Shown here one piece after another: positions 1 to 8,426 of a stretch of 64,000 bases of DNA. A program made the translations under genes and the position numbers. The notes beneath the pieces were generated by a model that was given only the letters and a program-made list of their open reading frames with translations, ran no database searches and was not told the DNA's origin. Position 1 is the stretch's first letter. Each line of letters starts with the position of its first letter. The DNA lies in NCBI GenBank assembly GCA_046160485.1, contig JBJXGV010000002.1, positions 1 to 64,000 of the forward strand, given 5' to 3'. The DNA is from JBJXGV01 sp046160485. GTDB lineage: Bacteria; Orphanbacterota; Orphanbacteria; JBJXGV01.

Positions 1-1
1 G

Positions 2-406
2 TTCCGCGTGATCGGCGCGGGGGATCCGCGGATCGGGCTGGCGTCGGTGGACGCGCGCGACGCGGCGAACACTCGCGTGGAGGTGGGGATGAAGCTGGCG
101 CTGCCGGGCCGTGAGACGGCGAGCGTCGATCGGACGGAGCTGTTGCCGAACATTCCGAACCCGTTCAATCCGATGACGAAGGTCGCCTTCCGGCTCGCGC
201 AACGCGGCGAAGCGAGCCTGTCGATCTTCACGGCGGATGGGCGTCGGGTGAAGCTCCTCGCGCAGGGATCGCGAGCAGCCGGGTTGCACGAATTCGTGTG
301 GGACGGCCGGGACGATCACGGCGCAGATGTCTCATCAGCGATCTACTACACACGTCTCGAAACGGTGGACGGCACGATGAGCCGGCCGCTGACGCTGATT
401 CGGTAG
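2..406 (+). CDS. C-terminal fragment of a secreted protein with FlgD/Ig-like sorting domain (5' truncated)
   Basis: The reading frame is open from the left edge to the TAG at 404-406, so only the last ~134 residues are visible and the true start lies outside the window. After ~45 residues there is a PNIPNPFNP motif, followed by a beta-sandwich pattern (KVAFRL, ASLSIFTADGRRV, HEFVWDGRDDHG, IYYTRL) and the terminal TLIR. This is the FlgD_ig-like C-terminal domain that FCB-group bacteria place on secreted or surface-anchored proteins. The passenger domain is missing, so its function cannot be told. Two further small secreted proteins follow on the same strand. Confidence 0.8.
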   Translation, partial: FRVIGAGDPRIGLASVDARDAANTRVEVGMKLALPGRETASVDRTELLPNIPNPFNPMTKVAFRLAQRGEASLSIFTADGRRVKLLAQGSRAAGLHEFVWDGRDDHGADVSSAIYYTRLETVDGTMSRPLTLIR

Positions 407-431
407 AGAGAGAATTCCAAGCGGTGGGAAC

Positions 432-465
432 GGGCGGGTCCGGCACGGCGCCGGGCCTGCCGCCC
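432..465 (+). terminator. GC-rich stem-loop between secreted-protein genes (possible terminator)
   Basis: GGGCGG at 432-437 can pair with CCGCCC at 460-465, with further internal complementarity (CGGC 441-444 with GCCG 450-453). It lies just after the first gene. No T-tract follows, so it is at best a Rho-assisted or weak terminator. Confidence 0.25.
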
Positions 466-546
466 CGCCGCAAAACGAAGTTGGGCGCTTGTGAATGCCA
501 ATCGGATGCGCGTCGGCGACGACCGAGCCACGGAGAGGAGATCTGC

Positions 547-1119
547 ATGAACGAAGGAGCCTGCGGGAGGCGGATAACGAACGGATTCTTGCTGACGGCG
601 GTGTTCGTGTTGGGAGGGTTCGCCGCCCTCGCTGTTTCGACCGACGCGCTCGGCGCGACGCTCGCGTTCGATCCGCCGAGCGGCGTCATCGTCTGCGACG
701 AAACCCTCACGGTCGATGTCACGATCGATGCGAGCGTGACGGATCTGCGCGGCTTCACGCTCGTCTTCGAGTTCGATCCTGCGATCGTCGCACCGGTCTC
801 GGCGACGGCCGGCGCGCTTGTCACGGGCGCGGGCTGCCCGAACTTCTTCACGTGGCTCAACGCGGCGGCGATCGGCGACTCGATCGCCATCGATGGCGCG
901 ACGCTCGGCTGTTCGGTCGCGGGCGCGGGTTCGATCGCACAACTCCGATTCGTCGGCACCGGCATTGGCACGAGCGCGCTCGATTGTCGCAGCGGCAGCA
1001 TGCGCGATTCGCAGAACGCGGAGATACCGTTCACCTGCGTCCCGGGCACGATCGAGTACTCGTGTCAGACGCCGGTGGAGTCGGAGACATGGGGACGCGT
1101 CAAGGCGCTCTACCGATAG
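547..1119 (+). CDS. Small secreted cohesin-like protein
   Basis: 190 residues. The ATG at 547 is chosen because GGAGAGGAG lies just upstream and the product then begins with a signal peptide (residues ~10-37, hydrophobic FLLTAVFVLGG, ending near ALGA). The mature part alternates beta strands (LAFDPPSG, LTVDVTIDAS, GFTLVFEFDPAIV) as in cohesin-type dockerin-binding modules, with several Cys residues. It lacks the FlgD-like domain of its neighbours and ends in ESETWGRVKALYR, a short tail that may be an alternative surface-retention signal (inference). It is a likely paralogue of the following gene at 1177. Confidence 0.75.
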   Translation: MNEGACGRRITNGFLLTAVFVLGGFAALAVSTDALGATLAFDPPSGVIVCDETLTVDVTIDASVTDLRGFTLVFEFDPAIVAPVSATAGALVTGAGCPNFFTWLNAAAIGDSIAIDGATLGCSVAGAGSIAQLRFVGTGIGTSALDCRSGSMRDSQNAEIPFTCVPGTIEYSCQTPVESETWGRVKALYR

Positions 1120-1176
1120 GAGGGGCGTCGAGGCCGCGGTCGGGGCTAGGCAACCTTCAAACGAGGTGACACGCAA

Positions 1177-2001
1177 ATGAGACGCATCGACGTGTTCGCG
1201 GTACTGGGCGTTCTCCTGGCGCTCGTGCCCGCGCCCGAGTCTGCTTGCGCGAGCGGAGTGCATCTGAGCTTCGCCCCTTCGAGCAGCACGGTTGCGGTGG
1301 GAGACACTTTTCTCGTCGACGCTCGAGTAGACCCCTCCGACGACGACTTCAACGGGTTCGATCTCCATATCGGATTCGATTCCGCGCGCGTGGCGTTCGT
1401 CCCGGCTACGCCGTCGAGTGCCCAGATCGGTTCGCTCATGTTCCCGAGCGGGTGCACGAATAATCCCTTCCACATCTTCACGGCGGGTCCGTCGCAGCTG
1501 ACGATTGCGGTGAGCCTCATGTGCGCGAACACGTTCGTTGCCGGGCCGGGAGTTGTCTACAAGGTGAAGTTCCGCGCGATCGCCGACGGGGCTGCGTCAT
1601 TCGTGTGCAACGCGGGGACTCAGTTCTACCGCGCGGGGTTCTTCGTCAACCCGCTCGATTGCGTGCCGGGTGTGGTGACCGTCGCTCCGACCGGTGTCGG
1701 CGCGCCCGCCGAGCCGGTCGAGCCGGGCGGGCTGGGCCTCGCGCCCCCGCGTCCGAATCCCTACTCCGGCGCCGGGCCGGCGACTTTCTCGCTCGATCTT
1801 CCGCGGAGTGAAACCGTCACCGTCGCGTTGTTCGATGCGTCCGGGCGGCTCTTTGCGTCGCGTGGGCAGCAACGGTTCGACGGGGCGGGACGGCACGACC
1901 TGACGTGGGATCCCGGCTCCCTCGCGCCGGGCGTTTACTTCGTGCGAGTCGCGACATCCGCGAGCGGTGAAACGTGGACCCGCTGGACGGTCGTTCGATA
2001 G
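1177..2001 (+). CDS. Secreted cohesin-like protein with FlgD/Ig-like C-terminal domain
   Basis: 274 residues. ATG follows GAGGTG. A signal peptide (residues 1-25, cleavage near ACA-SG) leads into a cohesin-like beta sandwich (~26-165; VHLSFAPSS, FNGFDLHIGFD, VYKVKFRAI) related to the preceding gene. A Pro/Gly linker then precedes a FlgD_ig-like domain (~185-274) with PRPNPY, TVALFDASGRL, HDLTWDP, GVYFVRV and a terminal TVVR. The predicted role is an extracellular or surface-attached scaffold or adhesin; no catalytic motif is visible. The pair probably arose by tandem duplication, with only this copy keeping the sorting domain. Confidence 0.8.
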   Translation: MRRIDVFAVLGVLLALVPAPESACASGVHLSFAPSSSTVAVGDTFLVDARVDPSDDDFNGFDLHIGFDSARVAFVPATPSSAQIGSLMFPSGCTNNPFHIFTAGPSQLTIAVSLMCANTFVAGPGVVYKVKFRAIADGAASFVCNAGTQFYRAGFFVNPLDCVPGVVTVAPTGVGAPAEPVEPGGLGLAPPRPNPYSGAGPATFSLDLPRSETVTVALFDASGRLFASRGQQRFDGAGRHDLTWDPGSLAPGVYFVRVATSASGETWTRWTVVR

Positions 2002-2074
2002 CCCGGGAATCGCCGGGGTGAGAGTTCGCGCGAATGCCGCGTTGCTCGCGCGTGGCGCCGGGGGGCCGCCCGCG

Positions 2075-3394
2075 TTAGCGAGCGCTGGCGCGGCGGAACG
2101 CCACCGCGCCCAGCGAAAAGCCAACGACGCCGATCGCGAGTAGGATCCCGCACGGCGCGAGCATCTCGGCCGCCGTGTAGCCGCGCCAGATCGCGCCCTC
2201 GAGCGCGAGCACGGTCCAGCGCACCGGGCTTACGACGCTGATCCGCTGCATGAACGCCGGCATCACGAAGAGCGGCACCATGCCGCCGCCGAGCATCGCC
2301 ATCACGAGCATCGCGGCCCATCCGAGCCCGCTCGCGGCTGCCTCGGTGCGGCTCACCGCGGCGAACGCCATCATCAGGCCGACGAAGCAGAGCGACGCCG
2401 CGAGCACGGCCGCTGCGAGAAGCGCGAACGACGGCACGCGCACGCTGAGAATCGTCATGATCGCGAGCAGAACGGCCGAGACGCCCGCCGCCGTCAGGAA
2501 GCAGGCGAGCGCTTTGCCCGCGAGAATGTGCGTGCTCGAAATCGGCGCGACGCGGATGCGAATCAGCGTTCCCTTCGCGCGCTCGGTGACGATCGAGAGA
2601 ACGAACGACATCGAGCAGCCGATCAGCGCCCACACGATCCCCTGCGGAAACGAGATCGCGAACGCGGAGCGCGGCCCGCGCGACTCGATGCGGACTTCGC
2701 TTTTCTCGATGCGGATCGGAGACCACGCCGCGCGCCCGCTCGTGTCGGCGTCGGCGGGCGCCGCGGCATTCCGTTCGGTGTCCTGAGCTTCGCGACCCGC
2801 GGAAAACGTCTCGACGCTCGCGAGGAACGAGCCGAGCAGCGCGCGCGTTTCCGGCGCGAGCGTCGTATCGCTCTCGACCGTGCGCAGGGAGTTGCGCGCT
2901 TGCTCGCGCATCGCGCTCGGATCGGAGAACGCGTTCTGGAATCCTTCGAATGCGTAACGCGTCAGGACGCCCTCGATCATCCCTGCCTCGGCCTTCCGCG
3001 ACGGGTCGACGCCGAGCACGAGCGTTGTGCCGCTGCCGGAAAAAATCTGATCGCGCGACGCGCCGAATCCCGCCGGCAGCGCGACAAACGCCGTGCGCCC
3101 TTTCGCGTTCGTGCGCACCATCTCGAATGCTTCCGCGCGCGTGGCGGCCGTGATCACGTCGAGGTCCGCCGCGCGCGCGAGCGTCGAGCAGAACGCGGCC
3201 GATCCCTCCGTGCGGTCCTCGTCGACGACGACGATCGGAAGTTTCGCGTTGCCGCCGCCGCCGCCTTCGCCCAAGAAGATGATGCCGAAGAAGAGCGCCA
3301 TGATGAGCGGAAAGAAGAACGTGAAGAAGAAACCCGCGCGATCGCGCAGGAGGAGCCGGATATCCTTCGCGGCGAGTGCCCACACGGCGGCCAT
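2075..3394 (-). CDS. ABC-2 type transporter permease
   Basis: 439 residues. It has the ABC-2 membrane protein layout: a short cytoplasmic N-terminus, a first membrane helix at ~22-42 (very Phe-rich, FFFTFFFPLIMALFF), a large extracytoplasmic domain (~48-220) beginning with a Gly run, then about five helices to the C-terminus. The ATG overlaps the stop of the upstream ATPase gene by one base (TGATG), so the two are translationally coupled subunits of one exporter. The substrate cannot be read from sequence; this family covers drug, lipid and Na+ exporters of the NatB/YhaP type. It is the last gene of a three-gene minus-strand operon. Confidence 0.9.
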   Translation of the reverse strand: MAAVWALAAKDIRLLLRDRAGFFFTFFFPLIMALFFGIIFLGEGGGGGNAKLPIVVVDEDRTEGSAAFCSTLARAADLDVITAATRAEAFEMVRTNAKGRTAFVALPAGFGASRDQIFSGSGTTLVLGVDPSRKAEAGMIEGVLTRYAFEGFQNAFSDPSAMREQARNSLRTVESDTTLAPETRALLGSFLASVETFSAGREAQDTERNAAAPADADTSGRAAWSPIRIEKSEVRIESRGPRSAFAISFPQGIVWALIGCSMSFVLSIVTERAKGTLIRIRVAPISSTHILAGKALACFLTAAGVSAVLLAIMTILSVRVPSFALLAAAVLAASLCFVGLMMAFAAVSRTEAAASGLGWAAMLVMAMLGGGMVPLFVMPAFMQRISVVSPVRWTVLALEGAIWRGYTAAEMLAPCGILLAIGVVGFSLGAVAFRRASAR

Positions 3395-4239
3395 CAGTCG
3401 CGCAGACTCCTTCCCGTCAAGCGCAGGAAGACCGATTCGAGATCGGCGCGGTCGACGCGAACGCCGCGCACCTCCGGTTTTCCGATGTGCGGCGAGAGCG
3501 CCGCCAGCACGTCGCTCGTTTCGATGCGCATGTCGCCGTCGTCGCGCTGAATCGTGACGACGCTATCGCCGCCGTGTCTTGCAATGAGCGCCTCGACCGT
3601 GTCGAGTGCGAGCAGCCGGCCGCCATCGATGATCGCGACGCGGTCGCAGAGCTTCTGCGCCTCCTCCATGTAATGCGTCGTGTAGATCACGGTGCATCCG
3701 CGGGCGCGGATCGCGCGCACAATGTCGAGAATGGCGCTGCGCGATTGCGGATCGACACCGGCGGTCGGCTCGTCGAGGAGCACGATCGCGGGATTGTGCA
3801 GGAGCGCCGCGGCCATGTTGAGCCGGCGCTTCATCCCGCCGGAGTAGGCGCCGACGCGATCGCGCGCGCGGTCGGTCAGGCCGACGAGCGCGAGGAGTTC
3901 CGCCACGCGCGATTTGCGCGCACTCCCGGAAAGGCTGTAGAGGCTCGCGAAGAACGATAGATTTTCGTGGGCCGTCAGCTCGTCGTAGAGCGCGATCTCT
4001 TGGGGCGCGACGCCGAGCGCGGCCCGCGCGCGCGGATCGCTCGGCGAGCCCGCGCCGTCGAGCGTCACCGTGCCGCTATCGGCTTCGATGAGGCCGGCGA
4101 TCATGTTGATCGTCGTCGTTTTTCCCGCGCCGTTCGGCCCGAGAAAGCCGAACACCTCGCCGCGTTGCACATCGAGCGAGAGGCCGTCGACGGCGCGCGT
4201 TACCCCGAAGCTCTTGCGGACGTCGCGCAGCGCCAGCAT
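3394..4239 (-). CDS. ABC transporter ATP-binding protein (ABC-2 exporter ATPase)
   Basis: 281 residues, usual length for the CcmA/NatA-like class. Walker A GPNGAGKTT at ~34-42, signature SGGMKRRL at ~133-140 and Walker B IVLLDEPTAGVDPQ at ~152-165, followed by the switch His region (YTTHYMEEA). The ~60-residue C-terminal extension is typical of this class. It powers the permease encoded immediately downstream with a one-base overlap, and starts 12 bases after the stop of the saccharopine-dehydrogenase-like gene, so all three are probably co-transcribed. Confidence 0.93.
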   Translation of the reverse strand: MLALRDVRKSFGVTRAVDGLSLDVQRGEVFGFLGPNGAGKTTTINMIAGLIEADSGTVTLDGAGSPSDPRARAALGVAPQEIALYDELTAHENLSFFASLYSLSGSARKSRVAELLALVGLTDRARDRVGAYSGGMKRRLNMAAALLHNPAIVLLDEPTAGVDPQSRSAILDIVRAIRARGCTVIYTTHYMEEAQKLCDRVAIIDGGRLLALDTVEALIARHGGDSVVTIQRDDGDMRIETSDVLAALSPHIGKPEVRGVRVDRADLESVFLRLTGRSLRD

Positions 4240-4251
4240 TCGTGTGCGCGC

Positions 4252-5427
4252 CTAGTTCGCCGTGTCGGTGATCGGCAAGCCGCGGCGACGCACTTCTTCG
4301 AGGAACCGCTGCGGATTGAGGCAGCGCTCCTGCGGGAGCGAACCGCGCGTGCTCACCTCGCCGCGCGCCGCGAGGTAGATCGCGACGGCCGCGGGGAAGC
4401 CGGTCGTGCGTGCCATCGCGGTAAACCCGGTCGCCGCGTCCATGCGATCGATCATTTCGAAGACGAGCGCCGGCTCGCGCTCGCCCTCGCGCGTCAGCGC
4501 CACGCGCACGAGTACGACGTCGGGCTGTTCGGCCGGCAGATGCCGCGGCACGATCGCTTCGAAGACGTCGCGCGGCACAACGCTGACGATGCCGTCGGCC
4601 GCGGCCGCTCCGTGGGCGCGCACCCGCACCGGCTCGGCGCTCAAGAGCCCGAGATCCATCATCATCTTGATCTTCGCGCAATGACCCGGATAACGGATCG
4701 TCTTGTAGTTGATGTCACGCACGACGGCGCCGTAGGTGTCGGGAAGCGTGGAGCAGCCGCCCGACGTGTGGAACGCCTCGAGCGCGCCGAATGGCGGCGG
4801 AAAGACGACCGTCTCGACCTCCGTCATCGATGGAACGATTTCGGTGCGGCCGTTGCGCATCACGATCGAAGGCTCGATGTACTCGTTCGCGAGCCCGCGC
4901 ACGGCGAACGTGAGCTGGTAGTCGAGCGGCGGCAGCGGATTCTGCGGGAGGCCGCCGACGCGAATCTCGATCCGCTCCGCGCCGCCGAGCCGGCGCATTC
5001 CTTCCGCAACGAGCATCGAGGCGAGGCCCGGCGCCAGACCGCAGTCGGGAATGACCGAGACGCCCGCGCGCTTCGCATCGGCGTCGAGCGTCAGTTCGCG
5101 GCGCACCATGTCGTTGTTTCCGCCGAGATCGCAGAAGCTCGCGCCCGCGCGAATCGCGGCGCGCGCCAGATCGAAGTTGAAGTCGTAGGAGACCGCACCG
5201 ACGACGCCCGCCGCGCCGCGAAGCGCCCCGTCGAGCGCGCGTTCGTCGCGGATATCGAGCACGAGCCCCGTGAGCTTCGCGATGCCCCCGCGCGCCCGCG
5301 CGAGCGCCGCGGTGATTTGCGCCTCGTCGCGATCGGCGAGCACGACTTCGGTGGCTCCATCGGCGCGCGCGAGATCGTACGCGATCGCACTTCCTTGCAT
5401 TCCTGCGCCGAGCACCACGAATCGCAT
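4252..5427 (-). CDS. Saccharopine dehydrogenase-like NAD(P)-dependent oxidoreductase
   Basis: 391 residues. The N-terminal Rossmann fold begins at residue 3 (VVLGAGMQGSAIAYDL), followed by ADRDEAQI, a cofactor-ribose binding pattern. Next come the catalytic-domain hallmarks of the saccharopine reductase / lysine 6-dehydrogenase group: SFCDLGGN, VIPDCGLAPGLASML and the C-terminal GRTTGFPAAVAIYL-type stretch. Likely reactions are oxidation or reduction of an amino-acid-derived imine (lysine or a related substrate); the exact substrate is not decidable here. AGGAG lies upstream of the ATG. It is the first gene of an operon with an ABC exporter, and its promoter is called at 5449-5478. Confidence 0.8.
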   Translation of the reverse strand: MRFVVLGAGMQGSAIAYDLARADGATEVVLADRDEAQITAALARARGGIAKLTGLVLDIRDERALDGALRGAAGVVGAVSYDFNFDLARAAIRAGASFCDLGGNNDMVRRELTLDADAKRAGVSVIPDCGLAPGLASMLVAEGMRRLGGAERIEIRVGGLPQNPLPPLDYQLTFAVRGLANEYIEPSIVMRNGRTEIVPSMTEVETVVFPPPFGALEAFHTSGGCSTLPDTYGAVVRDINYKTIRYPGHCAKIKMMMDLGLLSAEPVRVRAHGAAAADGIVSVVPRDVFEAIVPRHLPAEQPDVVLVRVALTREGEREPALVFEMIDRMDAATGFTAMARTTGFPAAVAIYLAARGEVSTRGSLPQERCLNPQRFLEEVRRRGLPITDTAN

Positions 5428-5448
5428 CGGTGTCTCCTCTCGCGCCGC

Positions 5449-5478
5449 ATTCTATGGGGCGCTCTTTCGCCGGGTCAA
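5449..5478 (-). promoter_or_regulatory. Promoter for the saccharopine dehydrogenase-like/ABC operon
   Basis: Read on the minus strand: TTGACC (5478-5473), 18-bp spacer, TAGAAT (5454-5449), which is 5/6 and 5/6 to the sigma-70 consensus. The ATG at 5427 is ~20 bases downstream, leaving a very short leader that still contains the AGGAG. It diverges from the promoter at 5512-5540. Confidence 0.6.
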
Positions 5479-5511
5479 GGAGCCTGCCACGCGACCGCGC
5501 GGGCTTCGTGT

Positions 5512-5540
5512 TTGACGACCGGGAATCGAGGCTCTAGACT
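5512..5540 (+). promoter_or_regulatory. Promoter for the cyanophycinase-like gene
   Basis: TTGACG (5512-5517), 17-bp spacer, TAGACT (5535-5540). It sits ~80 bases before the ATG at 5624 in a 196-base divergent intergenic region. The -10 has the TAGxxT form seen at other sites in this window. Confidence 0.55.
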
Positions 5541-5623
5541 CGCCGCACAATTCAGAGGGCGCATGGAGGCATGGAGTCTCAGGCGTCGCGGACGCGCGCG
5601 TGCGCGCGAAGGAGCGAAAATCG

Positions 5624-6493
5624 ATGGGCGATCAAGAGGGCGGTATTCGCGAGTCGTGGTTTCTCGCGATCGGTGGTGGGGAGGAGAAGGAGGACAATCG
5701 GAGCACGCTGCGGCGATTCCTGGGACTTGCCGGCGGTAGCGGAGCGCGAGTTCTCGTCATCGAACTTGGCGAAGAACGTACGCGCGGGCCGATCATCAAG
5801 GACCAGTTGGTCGAGGTCGGCGCTGCCAGCGTCACCTACCTGCACGCGAACGACGCGAGCGCGTTCGACGACGCGGATGCGCTTGCCGCCGCGGAGAACG
5901 CGACCGGCTTTTATCTCGTGGGCGGCTCGCCTGCGCACGCGGATCTGCTTCTCGCCAGCCGCATCGGCAAGCTGATCGCGGAGAAGGCCGCGGCGGGATG
6001 CGCGATCGCGGCGAGCGGTGCTGCGTGCGCGCTCCTCGGCGAATTCCAAATCGTCAGCAACCAGAAGAAGTCGGCGAGTCCAGTGAAGGGATTCGTCTCT
6101 CTCCGCGCGGGTCTCGGATTCTTGCCGGGCATCGTGTTCGACGGTCCGCCGAATCCGTCGCGTTACGTTCGGCTTCTTACGGCCGTTGCGCAGAGCCCGT
6201 TTCATCTCGGCATCGCGGTCGACGAAGGAACGCTCGCCCTGTTCGGCCCCGACGGCGTCGTCGAGGCGTACGGCGCGGGTTCCGTCAGCGTCGTCGACGG
6301 CTCGAGCGCCGGCTACTCGAATTATTTCGCGCTGAAAGAGGACGGCACCGTCGGGTTGACGGGCGCGCGCGTTTCGCTTCTGACGGATGGGATGCGCTTC
6401 GATCTCGTGCAGCGCGCGTACATCTATCCGCACAACGAGCGGACGCACAAGCGGGTGTCGGCGCAGGCAGAGGCACGAGCGCTGACGCGTTAG
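5624..6493 (+). CDS. Cyanophycinase-like peptidase (S51 family)
   Basis: 289 residues; ATG preceded by AAGGAG with 9-base spacing. The family fold is recognisable: N-terminal LAIGGGEEKEDN, the ATG-domain-like FYLVGGSPAHADLL (canonical GGNQ/GGDQ), a Ser-centred IAASGAACALLG, and GIAVDEGTLALF matching the conserved DE-x-TA motif. Cyanophycinases cut multi-L-arginyl-poly-L-aspartate into beta-Asp-Arg dipeptides. The nucleophile elbow departs from the usual G-T-S-A-G-A, and the GGNQ motif is GGSP, so activity or substrate may have changed. No cyanophycin synthetase is in the window. No signal peptide is seen, so the product is cytoplasmic. Confidence 0.75.
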   Translation: MGDQEGGIRESWFLAIGGGEEKEDNRSTLRRFLGLAGGSGARVLVIELGEERTRGPIIKDQLVEVGAASVTYLHANDASAFDDADALAAAENATGFYLVGGSPAHADLLLASRIGKLIAEKAAAGCAIAASGAACALLGEFQIVSNQKKSASPVKGFVSLRAGLGFLPGIVFDGPPNPSRYVRLLTAVAQSPFHLGIAVDEGTLALFGPDGVVEAYGAGSVSVVDGSSAGYSNYFALKEDGTVGLTGARVSLLTDGMRFDLVQRAYIYPHNERTHKRVSAQAEARALTR

Positions 6494-6528
6494 GCGGCGC
6501 AACGCGCGCTGCGCGGCGCGCGGTTCCG

Positions 6529-7227
6529 CTAACGCGAATCGATTGCGTCGATCGCGGCGATGAACTCGTCCGCGCCGGCCAGATCGCGCAGCACAAGATC
6601 CGGCGATTCGGCCGCGAGCGCGTCGATCGCTACGCCGCCGGTCGCGACCGCGACCGTGAACGCGCCCGCGCCGCGGCCGGCGCGCACATCGTTCTGCGTG
6701 TCGCCGATGACGACGACGCCGCTTACGTCGCGCGACATTTCCGCGGCGAGGCGTTCGCCGCGCGCGATTCCGAGGCGCGTCAACTCGAGCCGGTCCGGCG
6801 AATCGGATCCGAACCCCCCGTAGCGAAAATGCCGGGCGAGTCCCGCGCGCGCGAGTTTAATTCCCGCCGCGCGCTCGACGTTGCCGGTGACAAGGCCGAT
6901 AAGCAGATCGTCGCGCAGAGAGAGGCTCTCGAGGAGAGCGGCGACGCCCGGCATGACGACGAACCTTTCCGAGACGGCGATCTCTTCTTCGAGAAGCGGA
7001 ACGTAGGCTTCGAGGAGCGCGGTCATTTCGGCGGCGAGCGGTTCGCGGTCGAGGCGCGCGACGAAAATGTCGTGTACGATCGCCGGGTCGGTGCGACCCG
7101 CGAAATGAATTCCTTGCGATGCGCCCCGGACGCCGTGCAAGGATGCGAATGCGCGGTCGAGCGCGCGCAGACCCGCGCCGCCCGAAAGCAAGAGCGTGCC
7201 GTCGATGTCGAATAGAATCAGTTTCAC
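6529..7227 (-). CDS. HAD-superfamily phosphatase (phosphoglycolate phosphatase-like)
   Basis: 232 residues. Motif I FDIDGTLL (residues 5-12) gives the Asp nucleophile and acid/base, motif II is VTGN (~115), and motif IV is VVIGDTQNDV (~175). The helical cap between motif I and II (GRTDPAIVHDIF) suits the Gph/PGP-type C1 cap. It hydrolyses a small phosphomonoester; substrate unknown. The start is only 33 bases from that of the divergent LMW-phosphatase-like gene. It converges with the cyanophycinase-like gene across a GC-rich 35-base gap. Confidence 0.85.
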   Translation of the reverse strand: MKLILFDIDGTLLLSGGAGLRALDRAFASLHGVRGASQGIHFAGRTDPAIVHDIFVARLDREPLAAEMTALLEAYVPLLEEEIAVSERFVVMPGVAALLESLSLRDDLLIGLVTGNVERAAGIKLARAGLARHFRYGGFGSDSPDRLELTRLGIARGERLAAEMSRDVSGVVVIGDTQNDVRAGRGAGAFTVAVATGGVAIDALAAESPDLVLRDLAGADEFIAAIDAIDSR

Positions 7228-7260
7228 GATGTGGCCATCCTACCAGGAGAGGGGAGCGCG

Positions 7261-7713
7261 ATGACACGCCGACACAAACCTCGGGTGCTTTTTCTCTGCA
7301 TCGGAAACATGTGCCGCAGCCCGATGGCCGAGGGTTTCGCGCGCGAACTCTCGCGCGGCTCGATCGACGTGTGGAGCGCGGGGGTCGCGCCGTCGGGGCG
7401 CGTGAGCGAAGGATCCGTCCAGGTGATGGCCGAACGCGGAATCGATATCTCTGGTCATCAATCGAAGGGGATCGACGCCGTCCCGATCAAGGACATGGAC
7501 TGGATCGTCAGTTTGGGCGAGGTCTCGGCGTCGGTCGTCGCGCCGCGCGGTTTCAAAGGGCGTGTCGAGGATTGGCGCGTGAGGGACCCCGTCGGAGAGT
7601 CGCTCGAGATGTACCGGCGCGTGCGGGACGACGTCGAACATCTCGTGCGCGAGCTGATCGTCGTGCTCGATGCACAAGAAGAGATGCGCGACGACGACGG
7701 CGCCAAGGCCTAA
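7261..7713 (+). CDS. Low-molecular-weight protein-tyrosine-phosphatase-like protein
   Basis: 150 residues from the ATG at 7261, preceded by AGGAGAGGGGAG; an in-frame GTG at 7231 is less likely. The phosphatase loop is CIGNMCRSPMAEG near the N-terminus (C-x5-R), and the general-acid region appears as WRVRDPVGES. This superfamily includes LMW tyrosine phosphatases and thioredoxin-coupled arsenate reductases (ArsC). The loop contains a second Cys two residues before the Arg and no ars genes are adjacent, so a phosphatase role is favoured, with arsenate reductase as the alternative. Confidence 0.85.
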   Translation: MTRRHKPRVLFLCIGNMCRSPMAEGFARELSRGSIDVWSAGVAPSGRVSEGSVQVMAERGIDISGHQSKGIDAVPIKDMDWIVSLGEVSASVVAPRGFKGRVEDWRVRDPVGESLEMYRRVRDDVEHLVRELIVVLDAQEEMRDDDGAKA

Positions 7714-7718
7714 CGAGC

Positions 7719-8354
7719 CTAGAGCCCGCCCCCCGCGGGGACTCGCAGCACCGCACGCACCGGCGACGCGTCGGCGCCCGCGATTCGCAGCGGCAGCGCG
7801 ATGAGTTCGTAGCGCCCGGGCGGCGGTTCGTCGAGCCGCAGCCCCTCCAGAATCATCACGCCCCCGCGCGCGAGAATCAGGTGCGTCTCGAGCGTCTTCG
7901 AATCGAACGGGTCGACGGAGTACGCGTCGGTGCCGAAAAGGCGGACGCCGCGCTCGACGAGCCGCGTTGCCGCCTCGGGAGATAGCGGCGCGAACGCCGT
8001 GTCGAAGTGATTCGGATCGGAGTGATGGCGCGTTCGGACGAGGAGTCGCTCCACCGGCTCGTTGGCGATCGCGTCGAGATGCTCGACCCCCACGGCTTTC
8101 GCGCCCTCCGCGTGAATGAGGAGCGCGCTCCCGATGAACGGCTCCAGCGGCAGCTGGTCGACCGGCCTTCCCGACGCGAGAAAGTGAAGCGGTGCGTCGA
8201 CGTGGCTTCCGGTGTGGGTGGACAGCGATATGGCCGATACGTTTACCGACGCGCCCTTCGCGATTTCGAAGGTGAGGGTGCGGCGGAAGAGTGCATCGCC
8301 CGGCCACACGGCGATCGCCTCGGAAATCAGCGGGGAGATGTCGTAAAGCGACAC
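7719..8354 (-). CDS. Cyclase family protein (kynurenine formamidase-like)
   Basis: 211 residues. GTG at 8354 is chosen because AAAGGAG lies six bases upstream and the product then begins VSLYDISPLI, the family's usual start; a longer frame to 8393 would add an Arg-rich stretch without sense. The metal-binding hallmark HTGSHVDAPLHF occurs at ~48-59. These enzymes are metal-dependent amidohydrolases of the KynB/isatin hydrolase type. GTDAYSVDPFDS and HLILARGGVMILEGL in the second half match the family. No tryptophan-catabolic genes are near, so the substrate is open. Confidence 0.88.
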   Translation of the reverse strand: MSLYDISPLISEAIAVWPGDALFRRTLTFEIAKGASVNVSAISLSTHTGSHVDAPLHFLASGRPVDQLPLEPFIGSALLIHAEGAKAVGVEHLDAIANEPVERLLVRTRHHSDPNHFDTAFAPLSPEAATRLVERGVRLFGTDAYSVDPFDSKTLETHLILARGGVMILEGLRLDEPPPGRYELIALPLRIAGADASPVRAVLRVPAGGGL

Positions 8355-8375
8355 GGCGGACTCCTTTCGCGCGCG

Positions 8376-8404
8376 AGAATGGCAGCGTCGCACGAAAGGG
8401 TCAA
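8376..8404 (-). promoter_or_regulatory. Candidate promoter for the cyclase gene
   Basis: Minus strand TTGACC (8404-8399), 17-bp spacer, CATTCT (8381-8376). The -35 is 5/6 but the -10 only 3/6; the site is correctly placed ~20 bases before the GTG. Confidence 0.35.
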
Positions 8405-8426
8405 GCGCCGCACCGGGTTGCCCCGC

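Noticed and set aside
6494..6528. GC palindrome between the cyanophycinase-like gene and the HAD gene as a bidirectional terminator.
   Set aside because: The self-complementarity comes from alternating GC runs common in this sequence, and there is no T-tract on either side.
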